64,000 nucleotides of DNA from Malaya genurostris (lineage: Eukaryota; Arthropoda; Insecta; Diptera; Culicidae), in the NCBI RefSeq assembly GCF_030247185.1, contig NC_080571.1, positions 42,392,002 through 42,456,001 on the forward strand, written 5' to 3'. The notes below the pieces were generated by a model that saw nothing but the letters and a program-made list of their open reading frames with translations, was not told the origin of the DNA and did no database searches. The translations under genes and the position numbers were made by a program. This document shows positions 45,777-57,400 of the stretch, piece after piece (positions within the stretch are counted from its first letter, which is position 1; each line of letters begins with the position of its first letter).

Positions 45777-48084
45777 AACAATCGTAAAAGATAGTATACG
45801 AAGAGGAACTAACCACCAAGAATTGTTTTTTTTGTATGACTCTTTGAATGCTTATGTTTTCCGATTTTGGAATTGAAGATCTTAGACAACATGTTTATCT
45901 TCAGTAACTGAAAAATTAGGTAGCGGCTGGTAAGAGTTCCAATAGAATTTTCAGTCATAAGCGATCCTTACACGATCATTAAAATTGTCATTACTAAAAA
46001 GTAATGTCATTTTTAATTAACGTGTGAGGATGATGATGAATCATCGCTTATGATAAGTTTTTTTTTCCATAAATACGTTTATTTTTTTAAGGCAGTTTTT
46101 CTTCGCTGTATCATCACTTTTACATAGAATTCTTAACCTATTATAATACTAATACAGTCACAGCGATTTGAGTTCAATAAAACATATTCCTCTTATTTTT
46201 TAAATATCATATTAGCTATTTCGTTATTTATTATTAAATCTACTTAAGGACATTATTTGAACCAAGCGATTAACTGCTATAAATTATAAAATAAGCTGAA
46301 ATTTTTATACATTTTGTTGTTGATTTCGTAACCTATTTTGAGTTTGTTTGTATCAGCACATCATTTTTATTAAAATTTTGCTATTGGATGAACTAATGGA
46401 CGCAGTAGGAGTCAGAACTAACCCTCTAAAGGGTCAATTATTAAATTGAAACTTCAATTGTCTTTATGAAATGATAAAGAAGTTTCATGTAAGAAAGGTC
46501 ACGACAAGCAAGAATGTCTCGAACTGGGACATTGGATAGTCTACCTTCGGTACGCAAGGAAACTTATGATAAGTTCTCCATACAAATTTGAAAATTGTGG
46601 TGCATATGCAAGAAATCCATAAGGGTGAAGATTTGAGTTTTATCACGGGAGGATTTTTTAAAACAATTTCTATATGATTTAATTGCTGTTTTTCACGATT
46701 TATTTTGAAGATTTTAATAGTGGAGAAAACCTATCATCTAACATCTGTCCCAATGATATACATTAAGTCAATACTGAAACCTGAACGTGTTCTCACTGCT
46801 CACACTCACCTCCAAATTCGATCACGGTTTCCAGCCTGCACCAAGCAACATCCCACCGTTCGGTCCTCGAAACAAGGAATTAGGACCAGTTCCCGGTATT
46901 CGAATCAAGTCGTCCCACTGACCACCCTCAGACTTCTTCGGGTCGGACGGGCAGAAGTTGCAAAGCCGAAGGCATCCCGGCAGCTGTCAACGGGCACAAC
47001 AGTTCCGGCATACAAATCGTTTCATTCATCATGTAATACATTTTTTATGATGGGATTCTTCATGTTGTGTCGTGTTGCATGCCACCGGGCTTCAGCTCGC
47101 TTAACGATGATGATTTATTTGATTTGGGTCCCCGGTTTGCGACCGACCAACCAACTCCGAGAAACTCCACTTTCAGCATGCATAGAAGCTTCCTGGGCCG
47201 GTCAACAACCGGACTGGTTGGTCGTTGGTTGAGAGATGCCTGGGATGAGGAGAAGACAGAGTGCTGGGTGGCGGTTAATTAGAACAGTACAACAAAGCGG
47301 TCAGACGGTCGAAATTAATGAAGGATGAAATGCATGCTGGAAGCGAAAGGCCAAGCAGCCAAGAATTGTGCAGGGCCACCACGCCAGTGATGAGACACGA
47401 CGGATGGCATCCGGCGAGACGTGAGATGCGTGAAAGAGGAGGGACAAAAAACACGATGCTAGTCATTAGGAACAAATGAATTGAAGGACGAAACGACCGG
47501 ACAGGCGGGGGGGAACAATTACTGTCCGTGTCCGGATGATGTGCTTTGCTCTATCGCACTAGTTTCTGTCGGTTTGCTTCCGGACAGGATTTCAAGGGTC
47601 TGCTGGGTGTTTTTTTTGTTTCGTTTTGTTTACGATAAGTCCGTGCTTAATATCGCTTTTCGGTGGAGAAGTGTTTTTTTTTGTTGGCACCTAGTGCTTA
47701 TGAAGGTATTTGCTGTTTTTATTACAAACAAACATATTTTTGTCCTCCTCTTTGGCTTTCACTATTAATATTTTTTCCAACGGATTTAGCACTGGACTAC
47801 CCTACTGTTGCTTGCACAGAGCACAATAATCTGAATACTTTTGCTCTATTGCGACCTGTTTAATGAACATGAATTTTAGCGCTGACGCTACGTACAACCG
47901 AAATACAATTTTCTAATTGAACTTGTCAAATCATAACGTGTTCATTCTGAGCCCCGTAAAGACATACATTTTCGAAAACAATTTCTTTAAAAATACCTAC
48001 TATTCAATATGTTCCAATAAGTGATTATATACTACATGAAATGAGTAACAGTTTTAGGTCAAACAAAGTAAAAGTAAATTTTTC
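45777..48084. other. Single-copy-looking DNA, GC-richer at 46780-47560
   Basis: A 175-codon frame at 46705-47232 lacks domain features and overlaps other frames, so it is not called. One strong hairpin is listed separately. Confidence 0.4.
45955..46053. other. 99-nt near-perfect hairpin
   Basis: TCATAAGCGAT at the left pairs with ATCGCTTATGA at the right. The stem continues inward through CCTTACACG/CGTGTGAGG and TCATTACT/AGTAATGTCA around a 4-nt loop (AAAA). It could be a miniature foldback element or a miRNA-like hairpin; nothing decides between them. Confidence 0.7.
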
Positions 48085-48412
48085 ACTGTCAAAGCTTTTT
48101 TATTCATCAGTATAATCTCCATCTGGAGCGATACACTTGATCCATCGGTCGTTTAACATTTTGATGCCATTTGAAAATAAAAAAAATGTTAAGGCCTTCA
48201 AAATAGGCTTCCGTTTCTGCAATGACCTCAGCATTCGACGAAAATTTGGAAAAAGATAATAGTTGCTGGGGACCAGGTCTGGAGAATACGGGGGATGGTG
48301 AACCAACAACGCAATAAACGCAACAATGTTTTATCAAGACACGAAACTCGTACTTTACCATAGCTTGATGAAACCTAGAACTCTTCTGATTATCATGAAA
48401 TTTGGTATACAT
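48085..48412 (-). pseudogene. mariner remnant: N-terminus fused to C-terminus
   Basis: The start phrase YEFRVLIKHC is a mariner N-terminus. After a few residues the sequence jumps to HPPYSPDLVPSNYYLFPNF and then, with frameshifts, to the closing IKCIAPDGDYTDE. The third catalytic Asp is Asn here. Most of the gene, including the first two Asp motifs, is deleted. Element ends could not be placed. Confidence 0.82.
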
Positions 48413-49242
48413 TCACGTCTTTTCCAAGAAAGGTGGTTAGACAGTCGCTTCCAAAACATTCCTTTAAGGAAATGTATTACAAAAGATTGTTCTGTTTTTA
48501 GTTACTTCAAATATTCCAGTATCGACACCGTTCCGTTGCTAAGCTAATCGCAGTTTTTGGCTGTTGTTTGTATATATTTACGAATAACTTTATTTCGGTT
48601 GAAGAAGTCAAAATAGGGGCTATTTGTTAAGCAATACCTCATAGGCAGCAAAGGAGACAAAGACAAAATCTCAAATCTGACGGCAAAGTAGAAGTGAAGA
48701 TTGACTTGTGATGTGGTGTGTGTTGTTTTTCTGTTGGATGTGTTTCCATAGGGTTAGGACCAGAGATGCCGAGTGAAAATTTCCAATATCTTCAGGCAGG
48801 GTTGAAAAAGTCTGTAAACTCAAAAAAAAAAAAAACAGATGGCGTACTCCAAGTTCTCCGTAAGAAATGATGCACGGAGCAATTAGCGAGCAAAAAAAGA
48901 CGGGTGGGTAGTGTTAGAGTCATAACAGGACGGCGTGAATACGAATACAACTGACATGCTTCTTCCACACTTCCGAATATCAATATTCGTTCGTATTAGT
49001 TGACTGATTGTGTGAATTTTGCAACTTTTTTGTATGACTGAATTAAAGAACTTAATAGTAATAATAATGGAATTCTAGAGCTGAACTCATTTTTAGATTC
49101 CTAGCTCCGAATTTAATTCTATTCAAAGAAACCAGTTTCAAAAATATAGTTCCAGAAGTTTGGATAAGGATTCAGTTTTAACTTTTGAGCCTGTTTTCTG
49201 GGACTACATTTTGAATCTGAATTCTGAAAATAAATTCTAAAG
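48413..49242. other. Intergenic; degenerate GAATCTG patch at 49080-49240
   Basis: Nothing else recognised. Confidence 0.4.
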
Positions 49243-50502
49243 CTACACGGAACGACCGAAATTAACTATGCAACTAATTCGTATTACTGTTTTTGCATTA
49301 GTTGATTTTAACAACAAAATTTTCAAAATAACTATAAAATTAGTTAGAAAATGAGAATTTACTTTGCTGAAAAAACTCTTATTTTTAGAGAATGTGTTTA
49401 GTTGGCGAATATCCTGGACACAAACCAGCAATATTTCAATCCAACACGAAATTTTCATTGACAACTAATTTTGTGATAAATATCAGAAAATTTTACTCTA
49501 TTTATCTATAACCATCATTGCTGAAAGATAGCACAAAGAAACCAAAAATGAAATTGGTTATATTAACAAGTTTATTAGCGTAAAACTCATGAAAAGTGTT
49601 AAAGCAAAACAATCCATTAAAAAGCTAAAAAGGATAGTCTTGTTGAAACTGCTTGCTAATTGTTTTGATGTTTTTCGCATTTGTTACGATATATCTATAT
49701 ATAAATTTCCAAACCGATATGTTAATATGTCGTAAATTCTTAGTAGAAAGTGTATTTATTCAGAATTTGTGCGCATTTGAAGCGATTGTACGTAATGATG
49801 TTTTTTACACGGAACAGTGAAGTGAGTTTCGAATGTTGCACTCTAATTGTGTATGTCAAATGATGTTTTTTTTTATCTTTCAACCATCCGGGCCACGTCG
49901 TCCGGTGTACTACTTGTATTCGATTTTTGTTTTACGAGTGCTCAAAGTTTTCAGTGAGAGAGTCGATTTCGCGAAGTCGAATGAAGAAAACAGCGATTTA
50001 AAAGAAAAATTTTCAAAAAGAAGTTTATGTTTCGCTTATGTCTTTTTCTCCAATACAACATCGTATTTATACCTGGCAATATAGAAAAGATAACCGCGAC
50101 TGAAATTTTTTTCGGTAGTAGGGTGCCATCTAGTGGCTAGTAGTCATTACGGTGTTAACGTTTTTTCGGTGACAGTGCGCCATATAGCTGCTAATTGCAG
50201 AAACCAATTTAACCATTTATGTTGGTTGAAAACAACGTTTTATTTCTCTAATTCAACTAAAAAATTAGTTGAATGGAAATGAAGTGTGCCTTAGTTAAGA
50301 AATGACAGCACGTTTAATTTGTGAATTCAACTAAAAAAATAGTCATTTCAACAAATATTTTATTATTATTAAGGGAATTAGAATTAAAAAATCTAAATTA
50401 GTAAAAGTATGATTTTTTTAGTTGTCTCAAAAACTAACTAACTAAAATCAGAAAATCAACTAATTTTTTCGCCAAAATGCTGATTTCGGACTTTCCGTGT
50501 AG
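49243..50502. mobile_element. 1.26-kb TIR element with TTAGTTG/CAACTAA motifs
   Basis: 22-bp inverted ends at 49243-49264 and 50481-50502 (CTACACGGAACGACCGAAAT against CTACACGGAAAGTCCGAAAT) with three mismatches. The interior has many ATTAGTTG/CAACTAAT motifs and no transposase. The right edge abuts a SINE tail, suggesting it inserted into a SINE. Superfamily unknown. Confidence 0.72.
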
Positions 50503-50572
50503 TTTTCATTACATAGTTGCGTCATCTCTCCAATCTGTTCTACTCGTTATATACTGATCAAATTTATTTGTT
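50503..50572 (+). repeat. SINE 3' tail block
   Basis: TTTTCATTACATAGTT through CTCCAATCTGTTC to ATACTGATCAAATTT, as in the SINE halves near 11030 and 12830. Confidence 0.6.
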
Positions 50573-50939
50573 GATGTTTTCGAAAAAAAGCTCAATAAAT
50601 ACTTAATACTCGATTTTTCTTAAAACACATCGAATCATCTTTAGGACAGTCTATTCTTCATCTTCATCTTGGCCCAATTTTTATCGAACTGGTAAAATGA
50701 GGGTTGAATGGATCCCTTTCTTAATGAATTCCGATCTGTTGTCACATTACCACTGTAGTGTCTTTCGACTGCGATAACACCAAGTCAAATCTTGCCAAAA
50801 CTTTACAGGACCTTGGTGTGCTTTGATGAGCGGCAGTATACGTTATTTTCCTATTCTCTTTCTTGTAGATTTCGACGACCTATGTCAAACCGATAATTGG
50901 GGTTTTTTGTCCACAGCTGCAAATGACTAATAGTAATCA

Positions 50940-51260
50940 ATCCCAAGTTTGTCAAAATCGGTTGAGACGAATATAAGAAAGAAGTATAGTGGTAGTCGGT
51001 TACGTCACTTATACGGAAATTGTTCTCTTTTCATCATATTTTTCATAGTTCAAGTTTGTCCAAATCGGCTCCAAATCATCTTTGAGGAAATAGTGCGAGC
51101 AGATAATAGTGCGGTTTGTCGGTTACGCCACTTATAAAGTCAAAGGCCTTGCAGAATCTTTCAAACAACCTCAATTTATCAAAACCGATAGAGTTGTGCC
51201 TCCAAGAGAATTGAGTGCATGGAAATAAAGGTGTTATAGACCGGTTACGACACTTTTACA
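50940..51260 (+). repeat. Degenerate tandem repeat of about 110-120 bp
   Basis: Three successive units each run from an AAGTTTGTCAAAATCGG-like phrase to GGTTACGTCACTTA-like; a fourth lies at about 51870-51960. The gap between (51320-51860) looks like an insertion. Confidence 0.55.
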
Positions 51261-51319
51261 ATTCTATCACGGCAACCGGATGTATTTGCTAGGAACCTTC
51301 AATCAATTGCTTTTAAACC

Positions 51320-51860
51320 AGAAAGATAGCTTTTAGGTCAACTGCTTTCTTGCCAAAACATTTATTTTTCGATTTATTAATTTTAGTTGTTTGATGTAAA
51401 GCCGCCATAACTACGTTCAGTTTTTGCAATGACTGAGCGGAAACATATATTGGAGAAGCCAAATGAATAAAAAACTAACAGAAAAGATGAATTTTTGGAA
51501 AAAGATACGCTCAGAGACAGGACTCGAACCTGCGTTCTTATGCATTTCGTGCATACGCGCTACCATTTCGCCACTCTGAATCTTGTTTTAGTCACTCTAA
51601 AACGTCAGTCAGACACATAGTGCGTACATCGAACATGGTCTACTTGCTGGCCGTCACCCGACCGATACCTTATCTCCAAACATCTAGTCTTCTCGCTTTA
51701 TACCTATTTCTCCGATCAAGCATTTTTATTTTTCATAAACGGCCAATATTTGAGGTCAGAAGTAGTCGTTTTGCCCTGAAGATGAAAATGTAATCTTCGA
51801 AACGTTGGCCGTAAACGCAAAATAAATGTTTTGACGAAATTTGACCAAAAGTCTTTTTAT
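51320..51860. other. Probable insertion carrying a tRNA-like sequence
   Basis: Separates units of the 110-bp repeat. It contains the tRNA-like sequence at 51511-51579 and a phrase near 51775 (CTGAAGATGAAAATGTAATC, then TCGAAACGTTGGCC) of a type common in 3' regions of retroelements. Identity unknown. Confidence 0.4.
51511..51579 (-). tRNA. tRNA-like sequence, anticodon position reads GAA
   Basis: The 69-nt complement has a 6-bp acceptor stem (TCAGAG/CTCTGA), a box A match TGGCGAAATGG, a 5-bp anticodon stem (TATGC/GCATA) with loop ACGAAAT, and a T arm with box B GGTTCGAGTCC. The loop would place GAA (Phe) at the anticodon, but position 33 is C instead of the invariant U and the molecule is short. 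It is more likely a tRNA-derived SINE head or pseudogene than a working tRNA. Confidence 0.45.
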
Positions 51861-52002
51861 TAAAAAACTAGCCTAAGATTGTTCAAATCGGCTCATTTAT
51901 CTACGAGAAAACTGAGCAAATGTAGAAACGCGGTTCGCAGATTACGTCACTTGTACTAAAATGAGATCGTTGAAATCGGTTTAGACATGTCCAAAATGGA
52001 TC

Positions 52003-52692
52003 AGGGTCATGTCACCGAAAGCCATTTCGCCGAAAGCCGTTTCGCCGAAAGTCATTTCGCCGAAAGGGTCATTTCGCCGAATGTCATTTCGCCGAAAGCC
52101 ATTTCGCCGAAAGGGTCATTTCGCCGATTCCTGCAATTGTCTTTAAATCGTAATGAGAATCGTTTTAAAATAAAGACAAATTAAATTAGACGCCCGTTTT
52201 ATTGACCTACAATTGTACTTCTTGAATAAAGATTGATTCATGAACCACAAAACGGAGTTCCCAAAGAAACTTGTTGACTATTACTCACTAATCATCAAAG
52301 CAAGTCCATAGGTAGCAAATGTATGTGGTATTTTCCGTTTACTAAATAAAAAAATATCTAATACGGCTTCGCCACATCGATTTGAATCGTGTGCTGTCCG
52401 ACCTCGCTACCGCTCGTTCGGACCTAACTAAAGCAAAGAAATCTAGCTTTGAGTAGACCGGGCAAACGAGGCGATTACAGGTTTGTATGCAAGAGGCCGC
52501 CGCTTCCGACGGCTTTATGACGCCGAGCCATCTTGGCTTCGTTTATGTGGCTGCGCCACATCAGTTATACAGGAGGCATAATAACACAAAAAAATAATTT
52601 GATGTATTCGAAATTATCCTTTCGGCGAAATGACCCTTTCGGCGAAACGACTTTCGGCGAAATGGCTTTCGACGAAATGACCCGCTCCCGTC
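52003..52692. mobile_element. Foldback transposon with tandem-repeat arms
   Basis: The left arm (52003-52135) is a tandem series of CATTTCGCCGAAAG units spaced about 15-20 bp. The right arm (52617-52690) is the same series inverted (CTTTCGGCGAAATGA). The outermost parts pair (GGGTCATGTCACCGAAAGCC against GGGTCATTTCGTCGAAAGCC on the complement). The interior has no recognised gene; it includes a GC-rich segment at 52370-52550. Confidence 0.82.
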
Positions 52693-53036
52693 CAAAATAT
52701 AGTGAAGTTAAAATTTATACCATTATATCTCCGGAATATTTTTATCAATGCTCCCATGGTAATTTTCAAACGAGTCTTAGGTTGTTTAAATCGGATCAGC
52801 CTTCTCCGACAATACTAACTGGAAAGATAATTTTTTGAGCGGTTCGCGCATACACCATCAGATAGACAAAAAAATTCAATTTTTTCCGCAACTACAATTC
52901 ACTTGCCGAATCAGAAATTTTACGACTCATCAGCATAATTGAGCTTATAACAGTAACAATGGTTGGTAAATTCTGCCTCACACGACTCAAAGTCTCTGTG
53001 AAACTGAATTTAACTGATTACCATGAATTGACCATC
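52693..53036. other. Intergenic, nothing recognised
   Basis: AT-rich, no feature seen. Confidence 0.4.
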
Positions 53037-53340
53037 TGATTACCAGACAGTGAGTTTTTGGAGATGCATTGGTAGCTCTTGCAATGCTTCTGGCTGGTTT
53101 TCACTCCAGATGCGGAAATTTTGCTTGTTGACGTATCTATTCAACCAGAAATGAGCTTCGTCGTTGAACACAATTTTTCGATAAAAAACTGGATATTCCT
53201 TCAACTTTGCCAGCGCCCATTCATGATGAAACTATAGACCAATCTGAACAAGTTTGACAATGAAAAAAAAAACACAATTCACGCGTGAACTGTCAAAAAC
53301 AGTGTTGCCAAAAAGATACCAGAAAAATAATCACCCTTTA
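53037..53340 (-). pseudogene. DD41D mariner-like 5' fragment
   Basis: The complement starts with AAGGGTGATTATTTTTC (left terminus) and then encodes NEWALAKL, FYRKIVFNDEAHFWL and VNKQNFRIWSENQPEAL, clearly the family at 7178 and 34465 but diverged. It stops after the TVW motif. The start region goes directly from CATCATGAAT into GGGCGCTGG, so this copy too lacks the DNA-binding domain. Confidence 0.82.
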
Positions 53341-53749
53341 TCATACACGGCAATATCTCACGAAACTCTAAATATTCATCGATTTTCAGGAATTGTGTCA
53401 CTTTTCATTGCAGACAAGTTTCTCCTATAAATGGTGGTTTTTGTTCCTTCATTTCGAAGGTGGATTAAAAAAAATATGGGTTGTCTAATCTTAAATTTTT
53501 CAATAGCTATTATTCTTTATTGGAGACTGTTACAGTGTGAATTTAATGCCAAAAATTATCGAGTTGTTTTTGAGATATGGTTGCTCAAATAAGGCCAAAC
53601 TATCAAACTGGTGTGCACGAAAGCTACAGAGCAGCTTAACCGATTTAAAACAAAATTTATATCGGTTCAAAGCGTATTAAATTTTGGAATCACATTAAGA
53701 AGTTCTTTCATTTTTTAAAACAAGTTTAACATAAAACAAAAACAAACCA
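53341..53749. other. Intergenic flank of the minus-strand LINE
   Basis: Nothing recognised. Confidence 0.4.
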
Positions 53750-53774
53750 AAATTTTGCCAATTTTTTTTTTTTT

Positions 53775-54418
53775 ATTCAATAATATAATTATTTTTAAGG
53801 CACACTGCTTTAGCTCTAAGGTGCCAAGGACTTTTTCAAATTTTATTAACGACTAACTTAAAACTAGGATAGTATGATTGGATAATGTTGTATTGGGGTC
53901 GCAGTGGTCGACTTTGGCAGATCTAACCTTCAGCTGGCGATCGGCACCGGCCGGTGGATGGAATATATCATGAGTCTTCCAGATGACGTTGGCCGCATCC
54001 CTCGGTCCGTGTGGGTCCGCGGGAAACACCCCCAGGCTACGAACACCCGGCGGATGGCCCGCATGACTAGAGCGGTCTTCCGTGGGCGATGATGGTGATG
54101 TTACATAAGAGAACGAAAAAATATAGAGAAGTAAATATTGCGGAAAACGAAGTAAAATGGGGATATGGGAACGAAATGACTAAGAACGACAGAGATCTAA
54201 TTAGTTGACATCGAGATGGAGAAGAGACGGGGAGGGGGGAAGCGAAAAGGTTAGTGACAGCAAGAAGATCTTGTTAGTTCCGATGAAGATGGTGGACAGA
54301 TGAGGAATCGGGATAATCGGCGGAAGTTAGTGTCGAACCTGCAGGTGAAAATAATTCTTAGCCACAGTTGAAATAACGTCGATAAATAGGAGGAACTTTC
54401 TAAGCAAGATGTAACAGA
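53775..54418 (-). other. LINE 3' UTR
   Basis: Shares the GC-rich block near 54000-54065 and the terminal GCAGTGTGCCTTAAAAATA-like phrase with the plus-strand LINE. Confidence 0.8.
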
Positions 54419-57400
54419 TTACACTTGTATATTAATGTGTTTGAGGAACTGGTATATCAGAAGCATATATGAACTATCCCGACTCGCCAACACATCCCGA
54501 ACCGGAACCTCAGTCGGTCTACCTCGGGCCCTGAGGGATTCCAATAGCTCCGATCTGGCGTCGCGATACTCTACGCACGACCACACGACATGCTCGATGT
54601 CCTGATAACCGTCGCCACAGGTGCAGAGCCCGTTCTCCACGATCCCGATACGCCGGAGATGTGCGTTGAATGTATAGTGATTTGACATGAGTCGTGACAT
54701 AACGCGAATGAAATCACGACTCACGTTCATCCCCTTGAACCAAGGTTTCGTCGATACCTTAGGGATAATGGAGTGTAGCCATCGTCCCAGTTCGTCATTC
54801 GTCCATGAAGTTTGCCAACTTTCGAGAGTTTTCTGACGAGAAATACTGAAAAATTCATTGAAGTAGATTGGTCTTTCATAAATGTCACCTTGTAATGCGC
54901 CCACCTTAGCCAATGAGTCTGCCTTTTCATTGCCCGGAATGGAACAATGCGAAGGGACCCAGACTAACGATATTGAATAAGACCGTTCAGATAAAGTTCG
55001 CAAGTGTTCCCGTATTTTCCCCAGGAAATATGGGGGATACTTTCCTGGCTTCATTGCCCGGAGAGCTTCTATTGAGCTTAGACTGTCCGTGACAATGAAG
55101 TAATGGTCTTTGGGCAAGGTTTCAATGATCTCAAGGGTGTACTGAATGGCAGCTAATTCTGCGACGTAAACTGAAGCCGGATCACTGAGTTTGTAAGAAG
55201 CGGTGATGTTTTGATTGAAGATGCCGAAGCCTGTGGACCTGTCGATGTTTGATCCATCAGTGTAAAACACCTTTTCACAGTTGACTGTTCTAAATTTATT
55301 ATAAAATATATTAGGGGCCACTCGAGGGCGTACGTGTTCCGGAATTCCACGAATCTCTTCTCTCATGGATGTGTCGAAAAACACAGTATAATCAGAAGTA
55401 TCCAAGAAATGAGCACGGTTGGAAGCAAACGAAGAAGGATTAATATTCTGAGCCATGTAATCAAAATACAAGGACATAAAACGGGTTTGAGAATTAAGCT
55501 CAACTAACCTTTCGAAGTTTTCAATCACCAGAGGATTCAAAATGTCGCATCGAATGAGCAAACGATATGAGAGATCCCAGAACCGGTTTTTCAACGGTAA
55601 GACGCCCGCCAACACTTCAAGACTCATCGTATGAGTTGATTGCATGCAACCCAAGGCAATACGCAAACAACGATACTGAATTCTTTCCAGCTTAATGAAA
55701 TGGGTGTTCGCGGCGGATCGGAAGCAGAAGCATCCATATTCCATAACGGACAATATCGTTGTTTGGTACAACCTGATCAGGTCTCCTGGGTGGGCACCCC
55801 ACCAAGTTCCGGTTATTGTACGAAGAAAATTGATTCTCTGCTGGCATTTTTGTTTCAGATACCTAATGTGACATCCTCAGGTGCCTTTGGAGTCGAACCA
55901 GACCCCGAGATATTTGAATGTGAAGACCTGAGCTATGTTTCCACCCCCTAGTTGAAGCTGTAGTTGTGCTGGTTCTCGCTTCCTTGAAAATACTACCAGC
56001 TCAGTTTTCTCCGTAGAGAACTCGATACCCATTTGAAGAGCCCATGTGGATAAGTTGGCAAGAGTATCTTGTAACGGCCCTTGCAGATCGCCAGCTTTGG
56101 GTCCTATAAAGATGTGTTGATACATTTATCGATGTCGTTTACGTAAAAATTGTATAAAAGGGGGCTTAAGCATGAGCCCTGAGGAAGACCCATGTAACTG
56201 AATCGTATTGTCGACAAATCACCATGCGCGAAATACATGTGTTTCTCAGACAATAGATTATGTAAAAAGTTGTTCAAAACTGGCGAAAGACCATGCTGAT
56301 GCAGCTTCTCAGATAGGATATTTATAGAAACTGAGTCAAAAGCCCCCTTAATGTCTAGGAAAACTGACGCCATTTGTTCCTTACGAGCAAATGCCATTTG
56401 AATTTCTGTTGAGAGCAACGCAAGACAATCGTTCGTTCCTTTGCCCCTGCGGAAACCAAATTGTGTATCTGAAAGTAAGCCATTAGTCTCGACCCAATTG
56501 TTTAGACGAAACAGAATCATTTTTTCGAACAATTTCCGGATACAGGAAAGCATAGAAATCGGCCGATACGAATTGTGATCGGAGGCTGGTTTTCCTGGTT
56601 TTTGAATGGATATCACTTTCACTTGTCTCCAGTCATGTGGAACAATGTTGTCCTCAAGGAACTTATTGAATAAACTCAGCAAGCGTCTTTTGGCGGGGTC
56701 AGGCAGATTTTTCAACAAGTTGAATTTTATTCTGTCTAATCCCGGGGCTTTATTGTTACATGACAAGAGCGCAAGTGAGAGCTCTACCATCGAAAACGGT
56801 GTTTCGTTTGTATTTGGTGTCACGGCGCGGGTGATCTTCTGTTCCGGAACAGAGTCAGGACATACTTTTTTAGCGAAATCGAATATCCAGCGGTTAGAAT
56901 ATTCCTCGCTTTCATTCGTTGTGTTATGATTGCGCATTCGTCGGGCTGTGTTCCAAAGAGTGCTCATAGATGTTTCTTTTGTTAGGCCGTCTACGAACCG
57001 ACGCCAGTAACCGCGTTTCTTAGCTCTAATCAAGTTCTTAATTTTAACGTCTAACGCCGCGTAATTCCGGTAATTATCAGGTGTTCCATTTTTTCTGAAT
57101 ATTTTATACGCGGAGGCTCTCTCCGCGTTTAAATTTGTGCACTCTTTGTCCCACCACGGGTTGGGAGGACGGATGTTAGTTTTCGCGCCGGGTACACGTT
57201 TCGTCTGAGCTTGAGTCGCGGTGTCGAGAATCAAGCCAGCCAAAAACGTGTACTCTTTCTCCGGAGGAAGTTGTTGAGTTCTTTCAAGTTTCTCAGATAT
57301 CGCGGTCGCATAGCTATTCCAATCAATATTTCGTGTGAGGTCATACGAAACATTGATTGTCTTCGATGGTTTTGAGCCGCTGGTGATTGATATTACGATC

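Noticed and set aside
46705..47232. 175-codon plus-strand frame
   Set aside because: No domain, transmembrane or signal features, and another frame overlaps it. Could be non-coding exon but nothing supports a protein.
49803..49820. Internal CACGGAACAG phrase as a second element end
   Set aside because: Matches only eight bases of the TIR and no partner end was found.
52003..52135. Possible CRISPR or coding tandem repeat
   Set aside because: The units are contiguous with variable tiny spacers and are mirrored at 52617-52690, which identifies transposon arms.
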